64,000 nucleotides of DNA from Herbidospora daliensis (lineage in GTDB: Bacteria > Actinomycetota > Actinomycetes > Streptosporangiales > Streptosporangiaceae): positions 965,353 through 1,029,352 of the forward strand of contig NZ_BBXF01000003.1 of NCBI RefSeq assembly GCF_001570585.1. The letters run 5' to 3'. The notes below the pieces were generated by a model. The model ran no database searches, was not told the DNA's origin, and saw only the letters and a list, made by a program, of their open reading frames with translations. A program made the position numbers and the translations under genes. Numbering within the stretch: the first letter of the stretch is position 1; every line of letters begins with the position of its first letter. This document shows, piece after piece, positions 1 to 9,573 of this stretch.

Positions 1-39
1 CCGACCCGCACGGCTCGTGGTTGCGGTGGCTCTGAGGCG

Positions 40-603
40 TCAGGCCCGGCGGCCCTCGGCGAGCATCGTCTCGATGCGGATCAGGCGCTCCTCCAGCCGG
101 GCGACGTCGGCCAGGGTCGCGTTCTCCTCCTCGGGCCGGAGCCGGACCACCACGGTCCCGCCCGGTTCGAGGGTCGCCTCCGCGACGTCCTCGACCCGGC
201 TGCCGCCCTGCCGCTTGATCGCCACGTCGAGGTCGGCGTGCCGCAGGCCGAGACGTCTCAGCGCGCGGTCGTCGTAGCGGCCGTCGCGGGCCAGCACCGT
301 CGGCTTGCTCTCGAACAGCTTGGCCAGCCAGCCCCACTGGGCCGCCGCGCGGGTCAGCAGGGCGTTGCCCGACACCAGCACGACCGCGCCGATCACCCCG
401 CCGAGCAGCGAGTTGTCGGGGCCGATGATGGCGTTCTGCACAACGTTCGACAGCAGCAGCATCACCACCAGGTCGAACGTGTTGAGCTGGGCCATGTCCC
501 GCTTTCCGACGAGCCGGAGCAGGACCACCACGCAGAGATAGACGGCGACGGTCCGGAGCACCTTGTCCAGCACCGGCACCCCGAGGGTCAGCAGGTCGCT
601 CAT
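40..603 (-). CDS. DUF421 (YetF-like) membrane protein
   Basis: Protein of 187 aa. The N-terminal half has about three hydrophobic segments (VAVYLCVVVLLRLVG, VVMLLLSNVVQNAIIG and a following V/G-rich helix). The C-terminal half is soluble and contains the DUF421 signature around LFESKPTVLARDGRYDDRALRRLG, ending in a short amphipathic helix. The family sits in the cytoplasmic membrane and its molecular role is not settled. The ATG at 603 is chosen because it overlaps the stop of the upstream RibD-like gene as ATGA; an upstream extension would be poorly conserved Ala/Arg-rich sequence. The 4-bp overlap indicates translational coupling with that gene. Confidence 0.87.
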   Translation of the reverse strand: MSDLLTLGVPVLDKVLRTVAVYLCVVVLLRLVGKRDMAQLNTFDLVVMLLLSNVVQNAIIGPDNSLLGGVIGAVVLVSGNALLTRAAAQWGWLAKLFESKPTVLARDGRYDDRALRRLGLRHADLDVAIKRQGGSRVEDVAEATLEPGGTVVVRLRPEEENATLADVARLEERLIRIETMLAEGRRA

Positions 604-1220
604 GCGACACGGTAACGCAGCCAGACCAGGCCGCCGCCGAACGTGTCGCTGTCGATCAGCTGGAGCGACCGCTGCGGCGGCCGCGCCTCGCCCCACCAGG
701 TGCGGGCGCCCACGCCCATCACCGGGTGGACCAGCAGGCTGACCTCGTCGACCAGCCCCGCGGCCAGCAGGCGGCCGACCAGCCGCCCGCCGCTGACCAC
801 CCGCACCACCGCGGCGCCCGGCCGCCGCCCGATCGCGCGCAGCGCCGCCGCCAGGTCGACCTGCTCGTCGCCGACGACGAGTTCGGGCACGTAGCGGCCG
901 ACGGGCCGGGGCGGGGTGGCGCGGCAGTGCAGCGCGAGCACCTCCGACCAGTGGCCGGCGTCGCGCAGCTCCTCCCAGCGGGTGACGCGGGCGCGGCCGT
1001 CGACCACGGCCAGCAGCGGGCCCGGGTCGTGCGGCCCGGGGCCGTGGTGCAGCGTGGGTTCGAGGGCCAGGACGGTGTCCGACCCGGCCAGGGTGACGTC
1101 CTCGTGCCAGGTGGTGCCGACGAGCTGGTGGAAGCGGGCGCGGTCGAGGGGGAACCCGTCGGTCTTCCCGTCGAGCGAAACGGCCAGGTGGGCGACCACA
1201 TAGGGCGTGTCGGTCGGCAT
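600..1220 (-). CDS. RibD C-terminal-domain / dihydrofolate reductase-like protein
   Basis: Protein of 206 aa with the fold pattern of the RibD C-terminal reductase family: N-terminal VVAHLAVSLDGKTDG (substrate/NADPH strand with SLDG), a central block with RPVGRYVPELVVGD, then VVRVVSGGRLVGRLLAAGLVDEVSLLVHPVMG, in which SGG(R/P) and L-x-DE-x-x-x-x-x-x-P are family landmarks. It is likely an NADPH-dependent reductase of unknown small-molecule substrate; no deaminase domain is fused, so it is not a complete riboflavin enzyme. The start at 1220 begins the conserved core. It is divergent from the acetyltransferase at 1285, and its stop overlaps the DUF421 start. Confidence 0.87.
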   Translation of the reverse strand: MPTDTPYVVAHLAVSLDGKTDGFPLDRARFHQLVGTTWHEDVTLAGSDTVLALEPTLHHGPGPHDPGPLLAVVDGRARVTRWEELRDAGHWSEVLALHCRATPPRPVGRYVPELVVGDEQVDLAAALRAIGRRPGAAVVRVVSGGRLVGRLLAAGLVDEVSLLVHPVMGVGARTWWGEARPPQRSLQLIDSDTFGGGLVWLRYRVA

Positions 1221-1284
1221 GTCACCGAGCGTAGTCGAGGGTAAACGGGTTGCCCGGGTCGGCTCGCGTGACCACACTGACCGG

Positions 1285-1794
1285 ATGCTGATCAGACGCG
1301 AGACCCCTGACGACGTGAGCGCGATCCGCGAGGTCGTCCGGCGCGCCTTCGCCCGGCCCGAGACGCCCGACCCGGTCGAGTCGCCGCTGGTCGACGAGCT
1401 GCGCGCCGACAAGGGCTGGATCCCGGCCCTGTCGATGGTCGCCGAGATCGACGGCGCGGTGGCCGGTCACGTGGTCTGCACCCGCGCCGACCTCGGCGGC
1501 GCGCCCGTGCTCGGCCTCGGCCCGCTCGCCGTCGCGCCCGAGCGGCAGCGCCAGGGGGTCGGGCTGGCGCTGATGCACGCGGTCCTCGGGGCCGCCGACG
1601 CGCTCGGCGAGCCGCTCGTGGTGCTGCTGGGCAGCGTCGACTACTACTCCCGGTACGGCTTCCGCCCCGCCGCCGACCTGGGCATCGTCTCCCCCGACCC
1701 GCAGTGGGGCCATCACTTCCAGGCGCGGCCCTTGTCGGCGTACCGAGGAGAGAAGGGCGTGTTCGCCTACGCCGAGCCGTTCACCCGGTTGTGA
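1285..1794 (+). CDS. GNAT family N-acetyltransferase
   Basis: Protein of 169 aa. Acetyl-CoA-binding motif A is visible as LGPLAVAPERQRQGVGLALM (Q/R-x-x-G-x-G/A), followed by VVLLGSVDYYSRYGFRPA, the beta5-alpha4 region typical of the YhbS-like GNAT subgroup (GxxxYYxRFGF). Start ATG at 1285 begins directly with MLIRRETPDDVSAIREV, the usual first strand and helix of the fold. It probably transfers an acetyl group to a small amine or a protein N-terminus; the substrate cannot be read from sequence. The 3' end overlaps the convergent FMN reductase gene by 14 bp. Confidence 0.88.
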   Translation: MLIRRETPDDVSAIREVVRRAFARPETPDPVESPLVDELRADKGWIPALSMVAEIDGAVAGHVVCTRADLGGAPVLGLGPLAVAPERQRQGVGLALMHAVLGAADALGEPLVVLLGSVDYYSRYGFRPAADLGIVSPDPQWGHHFQARPLSAYRGEKGVFAYAEPFTRL

Positions 1795-2392
1795 ACGGCC
1801 GCAGCGCGGCCAGCTGCTGCTCGAACGGGATGAGCGTCGCCTCGGCCGGCCGCTTGGGCGCGGCGCGGGAGAGCAGGGCGGCCAGTTCGCCCGCCGCCCG
1901 GTCGATCCGGGAGGCCAGGCCGTCGCCGGAGGTCGCGCCCCAGTCCTCCGAGGCCGCGTAGACGGCCGTCGGCACGACGACCGCGCGCAGGTAGGTGAAC
2001 ATCGGCCGCAGCGCGTGCTCCAGCGCCAGCGAGTGGCGGGCGGTCCCGCCGGTCGCGGCGATCAGCACCGGGGTGCCCTGCAGGGCGGTGTTGTCGAGCA
2101 CGTCGAAGAACGACTTGAACAAGCCGCTGTACGACGCCGTGAAGATCGGCGTGACCGCGATCAGGCCGTCGGCCCGCTCCACTGTCTCCAGCGCCTCCTT
2201 CAGCGCGGGGGAGGGGAACCCGGTCACGAGGTTGTTGGCGATGTCGACGGCCAGGCCGCGCAGCTCGACGACGCGGATCTCGGTGGTCTCCGCGGCGAGG
2301 TGACGGCCGGCGGCCTCGGCCAGACGGTCGGCCAGCAGCCTCGTGGAGGAGGGCTGGCTGAGCCCGGCCGAGACGACGGCGATGACGGTCAT
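1781..2392 (-). CDS. NAD(P)H-dependent FMN reductase (CE1759 family)
   Basis: Flavodoxin-like reductase of 203 aa. It opens with MTVIAVVSAGLSQPSSTRLLADRLA (the FMN phosphate-binding loop after beta1) and has ADGLIAVTPIFTASYSGLFKSFFD, the conserved P-x-Y/F-x-x-S-x-x-G-x-x-K-x-x-x-D element of the NADPH-FMN reductase fold, then PVLIAATGGTARHS. It lies 8 bp downstream of the LLM monooxygenase gene on the same strand, so it most likely supplies reduced FMN to that enzyme as a two-component system. The ATG at 2392 begins the first beta strand. Confidence 0.9.
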   Translation of the reverse strand: MTVIAVVSAGLSQPSSTRLLADRLAEAAGRHLAAETTEIRVVELRGLAVDIANNLVTGFPSPALKEALETVERADGLIAVTPIFTASYSGLFKSFFDVLDNTALQGTPVLIAATGGTARHSLALEHALRPMFTYLRAVVVPTAVYAASEDWGATSGDGLASRIDRAAGELAALLSRAAPKRPAEATLIPFEQQLAALRPFTTG

Positions 2393-2400
2393 GGGGTCTC

Positions 2401-3492
2401 CTAACCGGCGACGAGGGCGGCGTCTCGCTTCTGCACGAGCGCGGCGTGGGTGGGGGCCTCGGCGACGCCCTGCTTGCGGCGGGCGGCGAACTCCTTGCGC
2501 AGCACCGGCACGACCTCCTCGCCGAGCAGGTCGAGCTGCTCCAGCACGGTCTTCAGCGGCAGGCCCGCGTGGTCCATCAGGAACAGCTGGCGCTGGTAGT
2601 CGCCGAAGGAGTCGCGGAAGGTCAGCGTCTTGTCGATGACCTCCTGCGGGCTGCCCACGGTCAGCGGCGTCTGCTCGGTGAAGTCCTCCAGCGACGGGCC
2701 GTTGCCGTAGACGGGGGCCTTGTCGAAGTAGGGCCGGAACTCGCGGACCGCGTCCTGGGAGTTCTTGCGCATGAACGCCTGGCCGCCGAGGCCGACGATC
2801 GCCTGGTCGGGGGTGCCGTGCCCGTAGTAGGCGAAGCGGGTGCGGTAGAGCTCGATCAGCCGGGCGAAGTGCTCCTTCGGCCAGAAGATGTTGTTGGCGA
2901 AGAAGCCGTCGCCGTAGTAGGCGGCCTGCTCGGCGATCTCCGGGCTGCGGATCGAGCCGTGCCAGACGAACGGCGGCACGCCGTCGAGCGGCCGGGGCGT
3001 CGAGGTGAAGCCCTGGAGCGGGGTGCGGAAGTTGCCCTCCCAGTCGACGACGTCCTCGCGCCACAGGCGGTGCAGCAGCGCGTAGTTCTCGATGGCCAGG
3101 GGGATGCCGTTGCGGATGTCCTGCCCGAACCACGGGTAGACCGGGCCGGTGTTGCCGCGGCCCATCATCAGGTCGACCCGGCCGTCGGCCAGGTGCTGCA
3201 GCATCGCGTAGTCCTCGGCGATCTTCACCGGGTCGTTGGTGGTGATCAGGGTGGTGGACGTCGAGAGGATGAGCTTGTCCGTCTTGGCGGCGATGTACCC
3301 GAGCATCGTGGTCGGCGACGAGGGCACGAACGGCGGGTTGTGGTGCTCGCCCGTCGCGAAGACGTCGAGCCCGACCTCCTCGGCCTTCAGGGCGATCGTC
3401 ACCATGGCCTTGATCCGCTCGGCCTCGGTGGGGGTGGTGCCGTTCGTCGGGTCCGTGGTGACGTCACCGACGGTGAAGATCCCGAACTGCAT
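2401..3492 (-). CDS. LLM class flavin-dependent oxidoreductase (CE1758 family)
   Basis: Luciferase-like monooxygenase of 363 aa with a TIM-barrel core. Visible features are FGIFTVGDV at the N-terminus, GLDVFATGEHHNPPF (the FGEHH-type flavin-contact motif), RVDLMMGRGN (the RxxLxxGRG motif), and GVPPFVWHGSIRSPEIAEQAAYYGDGFF. It is probably an FMNH2-dependent monooxygenase paired with the FMN reductase directly downstream. A strong ribosome-binding site (AAAAAAGGAGCAG on the minus strand) sits just before ATG 3492, which fixes this start and excludes a longer N-terminus. The substrate is unknown. Confidence 0.92.
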   Translation of the reverse strand: MQFGIFTVGDVTTDPTNGTTPTEAERIKAMVTIALKAEEVGLDVFATGEHHNPPFVPSSPTTMLGYIAAKTDKLILSTSTTLITTNDPVKIAEDYAMLQHLADGRVDLMMGRGNTGPVYPWFGQDIRNGIPLAIENYALLHRLWREDVVDWEGNFRTPLQGFTSTPRPLDGVPPFVWHGSIRSPEIAEQAAYYGDGFFANNIFWPKEHFARLIELYRTRFAYYGHGTPDQAIVGLGGQAFMRKNSQDAVREFRPYFDKAPVYGNGPSLEDFTEQTPLTVGSPQEVIDKTLTFRDSFGDYQRQLFLMDHAGLPLKTVLEQLDLLGEEVVPVLRKEFAARRKQGVAEAPTHAALVQKRDAALVAG

Positions 3493-3585
3493 CTCTGCTC
3501 CTTTTTTCGAGTACGCGCCCTCAAGCGCCACCGCGCGCCAACTTATTCCGCGCCGCAAGTATCTCTGTCATGGGAGGCTGTGCCA

Positions 3586-4278
3586 ATGCGACGTACCGGA
3601 CAGACCTTGATTTTCGACGCGGATGACACCCTGTGGGAGAACAACGTCTTCTTCGAGCGCGTGATCGACGACTTCCTCGACTGGGCCGCGCATCCGACGC
3701 TCGACCGGGCCGCGATCCGGCAGATCCTCAACGACATCGAGCGGGCCAACGCGGTGACCCACGGCTACGGCAGCCGGGTCTTCCTGCGAAACCTGCACGA
3801 GACCTTCGAGCGGCTCCAGGAGCGCCCCGCCTCGCTTGCGGAGCGGGAGCGCATCGACCGGCTGGCCGACCGCCTGATCAGGGGCGAGGTCGACCTCATC
3901 CCCGGCGTGGCCGACACCCTGGCCGAGTTGTCGTCGCGGCACGAGCTGTTCCTGCTGACCAAGGGCGACCCGGAGGAGCAGCAGCGCAAGATCGACGCCT
4001 CGGGGTTGTCCTCCTGGTTCCGCAAGACGCACATCGTCCGGGAGAAGGACGCCGAGGTCTACCGGCGGCTGGCGCTGGAGTCGGGCTTCGCCGTCGAGCG
4101 CACCTGGATGATCGGCAACTCCCCGAAGTCGGACATCGGCCCCGCCCGCGCCGCCGGGATGGGCGCCGTGTTCATCCCCCACGAGCACACCTGGGTGCTG
4201 GAGTTCGCCGAGCTCGACCCCTCCGACGCGGGCGTGCTGACGCTCAAGCGGTTCACCGAACTCGTGGACCATTTCTGA
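3586..4278 (+). CDS. HAD family hydrolase
   Basis: Protein of 230 aa with all four HAD motifs. Motif I is LIFDADDTLWEN (nucleophile D11, acid/base D13), motif II is LFLLTKGD, motif III is the Lys in REKDAEVYRR, and motif IV is MIGNSPKSDIGPARAAG. The helical cap follows motif I (residues about 20-95), as in type C1 HADs such as phosphoglycolate phosphatase or haloacid dehalogenase relatives. It is a probable small-molecule phosphatase whose substrate is not identifiable. It is divergent from the LLM gene and stands 46 bp before pgm. Confidence 0.9.
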   Translation: MRRTGQTLIFDADDTLWENNVFFERVIDDFLDWAAHPTLDRAAIRQILNDIERANAVTHGYGSRVFLRNLHETFERLQERPASLAERERIDRLADRLIRGEVDLIPGVADTLAELSSRHELFLLTKGDPEEQQRKIDASGLSSWFRKTHIVREKDAEVYRRLALESGFAVERTWMIGNSPKSDIGPARAAGMGAVFIPHEHTWVLEFAELDPSDAGVLTLKRFTELVDHF

Positions 4279-4324
4279 GCCCCGGTGATCCGTTGGCGGG
4301 GCATAGTGCGGCAAACTTAGGCTT

Positions 4325-5965
<1,641 letters not shown>

Positions 5966-6007
5966 AAATCCCCACAAAGGCCACTCTTGCTGGATATTTC
6001 GGGCGGC

Positions 6008-6013
6008 TAATGT
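6008..6013 (+). promoter_or_regulatory. Putative -10 box of a leaderless promoter
   Basis: TAATGT ends 7 bp before the GTG at 6021. Together with the absence of a purine-rich ribosome-binding site in front of that GTG, this spacing suggests the molybdenum hydroxylase operon transcript starts at or next to its start codon, a common arrangement in actinobacteria. No convincing -35 box at 17 bp was seen. Confidence 0.35.
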
Positions 6014-6020
6014 CCGAATA

Positions 6021-8237
6021 GTGGATGGTTGGCTGAGACGCGAGGACGAGCGGCTGCTCACCGGGGCGGGCCGCTTCGTCGCCGACCTGCGGGTGCCCGC
6101 CTGCCTCGACGCCGTCTTCGTGCGGAGCGAGGTCGCGCACGGCGTGCTGCGGGAGGCCGACTGCTCGGCCGCCCGTGAGGTGCCGGGCGTCGCCGGGGCG
6201 TGGTCGGCCGCCGACCTGCCTGACCTGCCGCCGATGCCCTTGGGGGAACCCGCCCGGGAATGGCCCGCCCTGGTCGAGGACCGGGTGCGTTACCCCGGCG
6301 AGGCGCTGGCCGTGGTGCTGGGCGACGACCGCTACCACGCCGAAGACGGGGCCGCCCGGGTCCGCACGCGGATCGACCCGCTGCCCGCCGTGGTGACGGC
6401 GCAGGAGTCCGCCGCCGACACGGTCCGGCTGTTCGACGGGCTCAGCAACGTCGCGCTGCGCGGCGAGGCCGGGTCGCCGATCGACGGCGAGGTGTGGGAG
6501 CGGGCGGCCGTCGTGGTCGAGAGTGATTACCGGCAGCAGCTGCTGCTGCCCTCGCCGATGGAGTGCCGGACCATCCTGTGCGTGCCCGGCGGCGACCGGC
6601 TGACCGTCTGGTCGGGCCACCAGGCCCCCCACCGGCTGCGGCAGGATCTCGCCGGGCTGCTCGACCGGCCCGAGGAGAGCATCCGGGTCGTCGTGCCGGA
6701 CACCGGGGGAGCGTTCGGCTCCAAGAGCGCGGTGTTCCCCGAGTTCATCGTCGTCGCGTGGCTGGCCGTGCTGCTCGGCCGCCCGGTCCGGTGGGTGGAG
6801 GACCGGCGGGAGTCCCTGCTGGTCGCGACCCGGGGCCGGGGTCAGGACCAGCACGTCCGCCTGGCCGCCGACGCCGAGGGGCGGCTGCTCGCGTACGAGC
6901 TGACCGTCGAGGCCGACGTGGGCGCCTACCCGCACCTGGGCGTCGCCTTCCCCATGCAGACGGCGTGGATGGCGACCGGGCCGTACACCACCCCGAAGGT
7001 GCACGCCACGGTCCGTTCGCTGCTCACCAACACCATGATCACCTACCCCTACCGGGGCGCCGGCCGCCCCGAGGCGACCAGCCCCCTCGAACGCACCATG
7101 GACGTGCTGGCCCGGCGCCTCGGCCTCGACCCGGCCGAGCTGCGCCGCCGCAACCTCATCCCGCCGGAGGCGTTCCCCTACCGCACCCCGACCGGCCGCA
7201 CCTACGACAGCGGCGACCACCACGCCGCCCTCGACCTGGCGCTGCGCACCCTCGGCTACGACGGCTGGCGCGCCGAACAGGCCCGCCGCCGCGCCGACCC
7301 CGACGCCTTCCCGATCGGCATAGGGCTGTCGTGCTACGTCGAGCGGTCGGGCGGCGAGCGGGGCTCCCTCCACGAGTACGTCGGCGTCGAGGCGGGCGAC
7401 GACGGCACCGTCACCGCCCGCTGCGGCGCCGCGTCCAGCGGCCAGAGCCACGCGACCGTCTTCCCCGCCCTCGTCGCCGAGACCCTCGGCGTCGAACCGG
7501 CCAGGGTCCGCCTCGTCGAGGGCGACACCGACGAGCTGCCCGGCGGCGTCGGCTCCTTCGGCAGCCGGTCGGCCCAGATCGACGGCGCGGGCCTGCAGCA
7601 CGCCGCCGGCCTGCTCATCGAGGAGGCCAGGGAACGCGCCGCCCGCCTGTGGGACCTCCCGGTGGAGGAGACCTCCTGGTCCGACGGCGCCGTCCACCCG
7701 GTCAGGGGCAGCGCCGCCATGGGCCTGTCGGAGCTGGTCAAGCGCACCGGCCCGCTGCGGATCGACGAACGCTACGAGGCCGACATGGCCTTCCCGTTCG
7801 GCGCCCACGCGGCCGTGGTCGAGGTCGACCCGGAACTGGGCACGGTGCGCGTCCTCCAGGTGGTCGCCGTGGACGACTGCGGCCGGGCCCTCGACCCCGA
7901 CGTGGTGCGGGGACAGGCGTTCGGCTCGATCGTCCAGGGCCTCGGGCAGGCCCTGTACGAAGGCGTGCCGTTCGGCGACGACGGCCTCCCGCTGCTGGAC
8001 GGCGGACTGCTCGACTACCTCCTGCCGACGTACGCCGAGATCCCGCCCATCGAACTCGGGGAGACTCACACCCCCACCCCGCGCACCCCGCTGGGCGCGA
8101 AGGGCGCGGGGGAGACCGGCTGCATCGGCACCCCGCCCGCGATCGTCAACGCGGTGGCCGACGCACTCCGGCTCGCCCACCCCGAGCGGCTGCAGATGCC
8201 CCTCACCCCCGACGTGGTCTGGCGGGCGGCGGCATGA
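6021..8237 (+). CDS. Xanthine dehydrogenase/CO dehydrogenase-family molybdopterin-binding large subunit
   Basis: Protein of 738 aa, the catalytic Mo-pterin subunit of a heterotrimeric molybdenum hydroxylase. The N-terminal a/b hammerhead (REDERLLTGAGRFVADL) is followed by two Mo-binding regions. GGAFGSKSAVFPE lies near residue 233, the active-site loop PYRGAGRPEA near 343, and the catalytic-Glu motif GAKGAGETGCIG near 696. The PYRGAGR loop matches the form II type and lacks the Cys of form I CO dehydrogenase (AYRCSFR), so it is probably an aromatic or aldehyde hydroxylase rather than a true CO oxidiser. GTG start. Its stop overlaps the FAD subunit start as ATGA. Confidence 0.93.
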   Translation: MDGWLRREDERLLTGAGRFVADLRVPACLDAVFVRSEVAHGVLREADCSAAREVPGVAGAWSAADLPDLPPMPLGEPAREWPALVEDRVRYPGEALAVVLGDDRYHAEDGAARVRTRIDPLPAVVTAQESAADTVRLFDGLSNVALRGEAGSPIDGEVWERAAVVVESDYRQQLLLPSPMECRTILCVPGGDRLTVWSGHQAPHRLRQDLAGLLDRPEESIRVVVPDTGGAFGSKSAVFPEFIVVAWLAVLLGRPVRWVEDRRESLLVATRGRGQDQHVRLAADAEGRLLAYELTVEADVGAYPHLGVAFPMQTAWMATGPYTTPKVHATVRSLLTNTMITYPYRGAGRPEATSPLERTMDVLARRLGLDPAELRRRNLIPPEAFPYRTPTGRTYDSGDHHAALDLALRTLGYDGWRAEQARRRADPDAFPIGIGLSCYVERSGGERGSLHEYVGVEAGDDGTVTARCGAASSGQSHATVFPALVAETLGVEPARVRLVEGDTDELPGGVGSFGSRSAQIDGAGLQHAAGLLIEEARERAARLWDLPVEETSWSDGAVHPVRGSAAMGLSELVKRTGPLRIDERYEADMAFPFGAHAAVVEVDPELGTVRVLQVVAVDDCGRALDPDVVRGQAFGSIVQGLGQALYEGVPFGDDGLPLLDGGLLDYLLPTYAEIPPIELGETHTPTPRTPLGAKGAGETGCIGTPPAIVNAVADALRLAHPERLQMPLTPDVVWRAAA

Positions 8238-9088
8238 AGCCCGCCGCGTTCGACTACCTCGTGCCCCAAACGGTTGCGGGGGCCGTCGACGCGCTCGCCG
8301 CCGGGGCCCAGGTGCTGGCCGGCGGGCAGAGCCTGCTGCTGGAGATGCACCTCCAGCGCGCCCACCCGGCCCTGGTCGCCGACATCAACCGCGTGCCCGG
8401 CCTCGACACCCTCACCGTCGTGGACGGCACCCTGACGGTCGGCGCGCTGGTCCGCCACAAGACCTTCGAATCGCCCGGGGCCGTGCCCGGCCCGCTCGGC
8501 GACCTGTTCGCGCGGGCCGTGGGATACATCGCCCACCCGCCCATCCGCGCCCGGGGCACCATGACCGGCAACCTGGCGTGGGCCCACCCCGCCTCGGAGT
8601 GGTGCGCCCTCGCGGTCGCCCTGGACGCCGTCGTCGAACTCCGCAGCACCCGCGGCACCCGGGAGATCCCGGCGGAAGACTATTTCCTGGGCCCCTTCCA
8701 GACCGCCCGCGACCCCGACGAACTCCTGACGGCCGTCCGCTACCCCCTGCTCGCCCCCGACACGGGCGTCGCCTTCACCGAACACCGCCGCACCGGCTTC
8801 TCCTTCGCCCAGGTGGCGGTCGGGGCCGCCCTCACCGTACGGGAAGGCGTGATCACCGGAGCCAGGATCGGCCTGGCCAACTGCGCCGACCGCCCGCTGC
8901 GCGCGCACAACGCCGAACGCACCCTGATCGGCTCGGAGCCGTCGCAGCCGGTCTTCACGGCTGCGGGCGAGGCCGCCGCCGAACGCGACGCCGCCCCCGT
9001 GCCCGAGCCGTACGCCGACGTGGACTACCGCCGCCACGTCGTCGCCGTCCTGGTCGCCCGCACGCTGAGAGAGGCCGCCCCGGTATGA
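8234..9088 (+). CDS. FAD-binding (medium) subunit of the molybdenum hydroxylase
   Basis: Protein of 284 aa. It has the two FAD-contact motifs of the CoxM/CutM family: VLAGGQSLLLEM (near residue 30; AGGQSL) and the second motif RARGTMTGNLAWAHPASEW near residue 110 (usually TxGGN/GNxxxxxPASD). The FAD-domain C-terminus carries GFSFAQVAVGAAL. It passes electrons from the 2Fe-2S subunit to FAD and on to an acceptor. Start ATG 8234 overlaps the large-subunit stop, and its own stop overlaps the Fe-S subunit start, giving a fully coupled L-M-S operon. Confidence 0.93.
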   Translation: MKPAAFDYLVPQTVAGAVDALAAGAQVLAGGQSLLLEMHLQRAHPALVADINRVPGLDTLTVVDGTLTVGALVRHKTFESPGAVPGPLGDLFARAVGYIAHPPIRARGTMTGNLAWAHPASEWCALAVALDAVVELRSTRGTREIPAEDYFLGPFQTARDPDELLTAVRYPLLAPDTGVAFTEHRRTGFSFAQVAVGAALTVREGVITGARIGLANCADRPLRAHNAERTLIGSEPSQPVFTAAGEAAAERDAAPVPEPYADVDYRRHVVAVLVARTLREAAPV

Positions 9089-9573
9089 GAATCACCCTCA
9101 CCGTGAACGACGCCGCCTACCCGCTGGAAGTCGAACCCCGCCGGGTCCTCGCCGACGCCTTGCGCGACGACTGCGGCCTCACCGGCACCCACCTGGGCTG
9201 CGAACAGGGCGTCTGCGGCGCGTGCACGGTCCTGGTCGACGGCGAGGCGGTCCGGTCGTGCCTGATGCTGGCCGTCCAGTGCGACGGCGTCCCCATCCGC
9301 ACCGTCGAGGGCCTGACCGGCCCCGACGGCCAACCCCACCCCTTGCAACGCGCCTTCTCGGCCGAACGCGGCCTCCAGTGCGGCTTCTGCACCCCGGGCT
9401 TCCTGATGCTCGCCGCCGGCGCCCTCGACCACGACCTCAGCGAGAATGAGGTAGCCGACCTGGTGCGCTCGAACCTCTGCCGCTGCACCGGCTACGAACC
9501 CATCCGCCGCGCCATCACCCGCGCCGCCCACGCTCACCAGAACGGCCAGGACGGCCGCCACCGGTCGGTGTAA
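9085..9573 (+). CDS. (2Fe-2S)-binding small subunit of the molybdenum hydroxylase
   Basis: Protein of 162 aa with two iron-sulfur clusters. The N-terminal plant-ferredoxin-type cluster is GCEQGVCGACTVLVDG plus the later SC. The C-terminal helical cluster is QCGFCTPGF and LCRCTGYEPI. This is the complete CoxS/CutS pattern, carrying electrons from the molybdenum centre to the FAD subunit. It is the third gene of the operon and overlaps the FAD subunit by 4 bp. Its 3' end runs 40 bp into the convergent hypothetical gene. Confidence 0.95.
   Translation: MRITLTVNDAAYPLEVEPRRVLADALRDDCGLTGTHLGCEQGVCGACTVLVDGEAVRSCLMLAVQCDGVPIRTVEGLTGPDGQPHPLQRAFSAERGLQCGFCTPGFLMLAAGALDHDLSENEVADLVRSNLCRCTGYEPIRRAITRAAHAHQNGQDGRHRSV

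Noticed and set aside
726-1244. Long plus-strand open frame antisense to the RibD-like gene
   Set aside because: It is an anti-sense shadow from high-GC codon bias; the minus-strand frame matches a known family and has coupled start and stop signals.
2446-3580. Plus-strand open frame of about 380 codons through the LLM monooxygenase gene
   Set aside because: It lies opposite a complete, motif-bearing enzyme. Its sequence is Val/Glu/His-rich shadow composition, and only its last part (from 3586) is the real HAD gene.
6563-8230. Alternative frame over the molybdenum hydroxylase large subunit
   Set aside because: It is the +1 shadow; only its last part coincides with the real FAD subunit that begins at 8234.
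6021-8237. True aerobic CO dehydrogenase (coxL form I)
   Set aside because: The loop is PYRGAGR rather than AYRCSFR, and no cox accessory genes are present.
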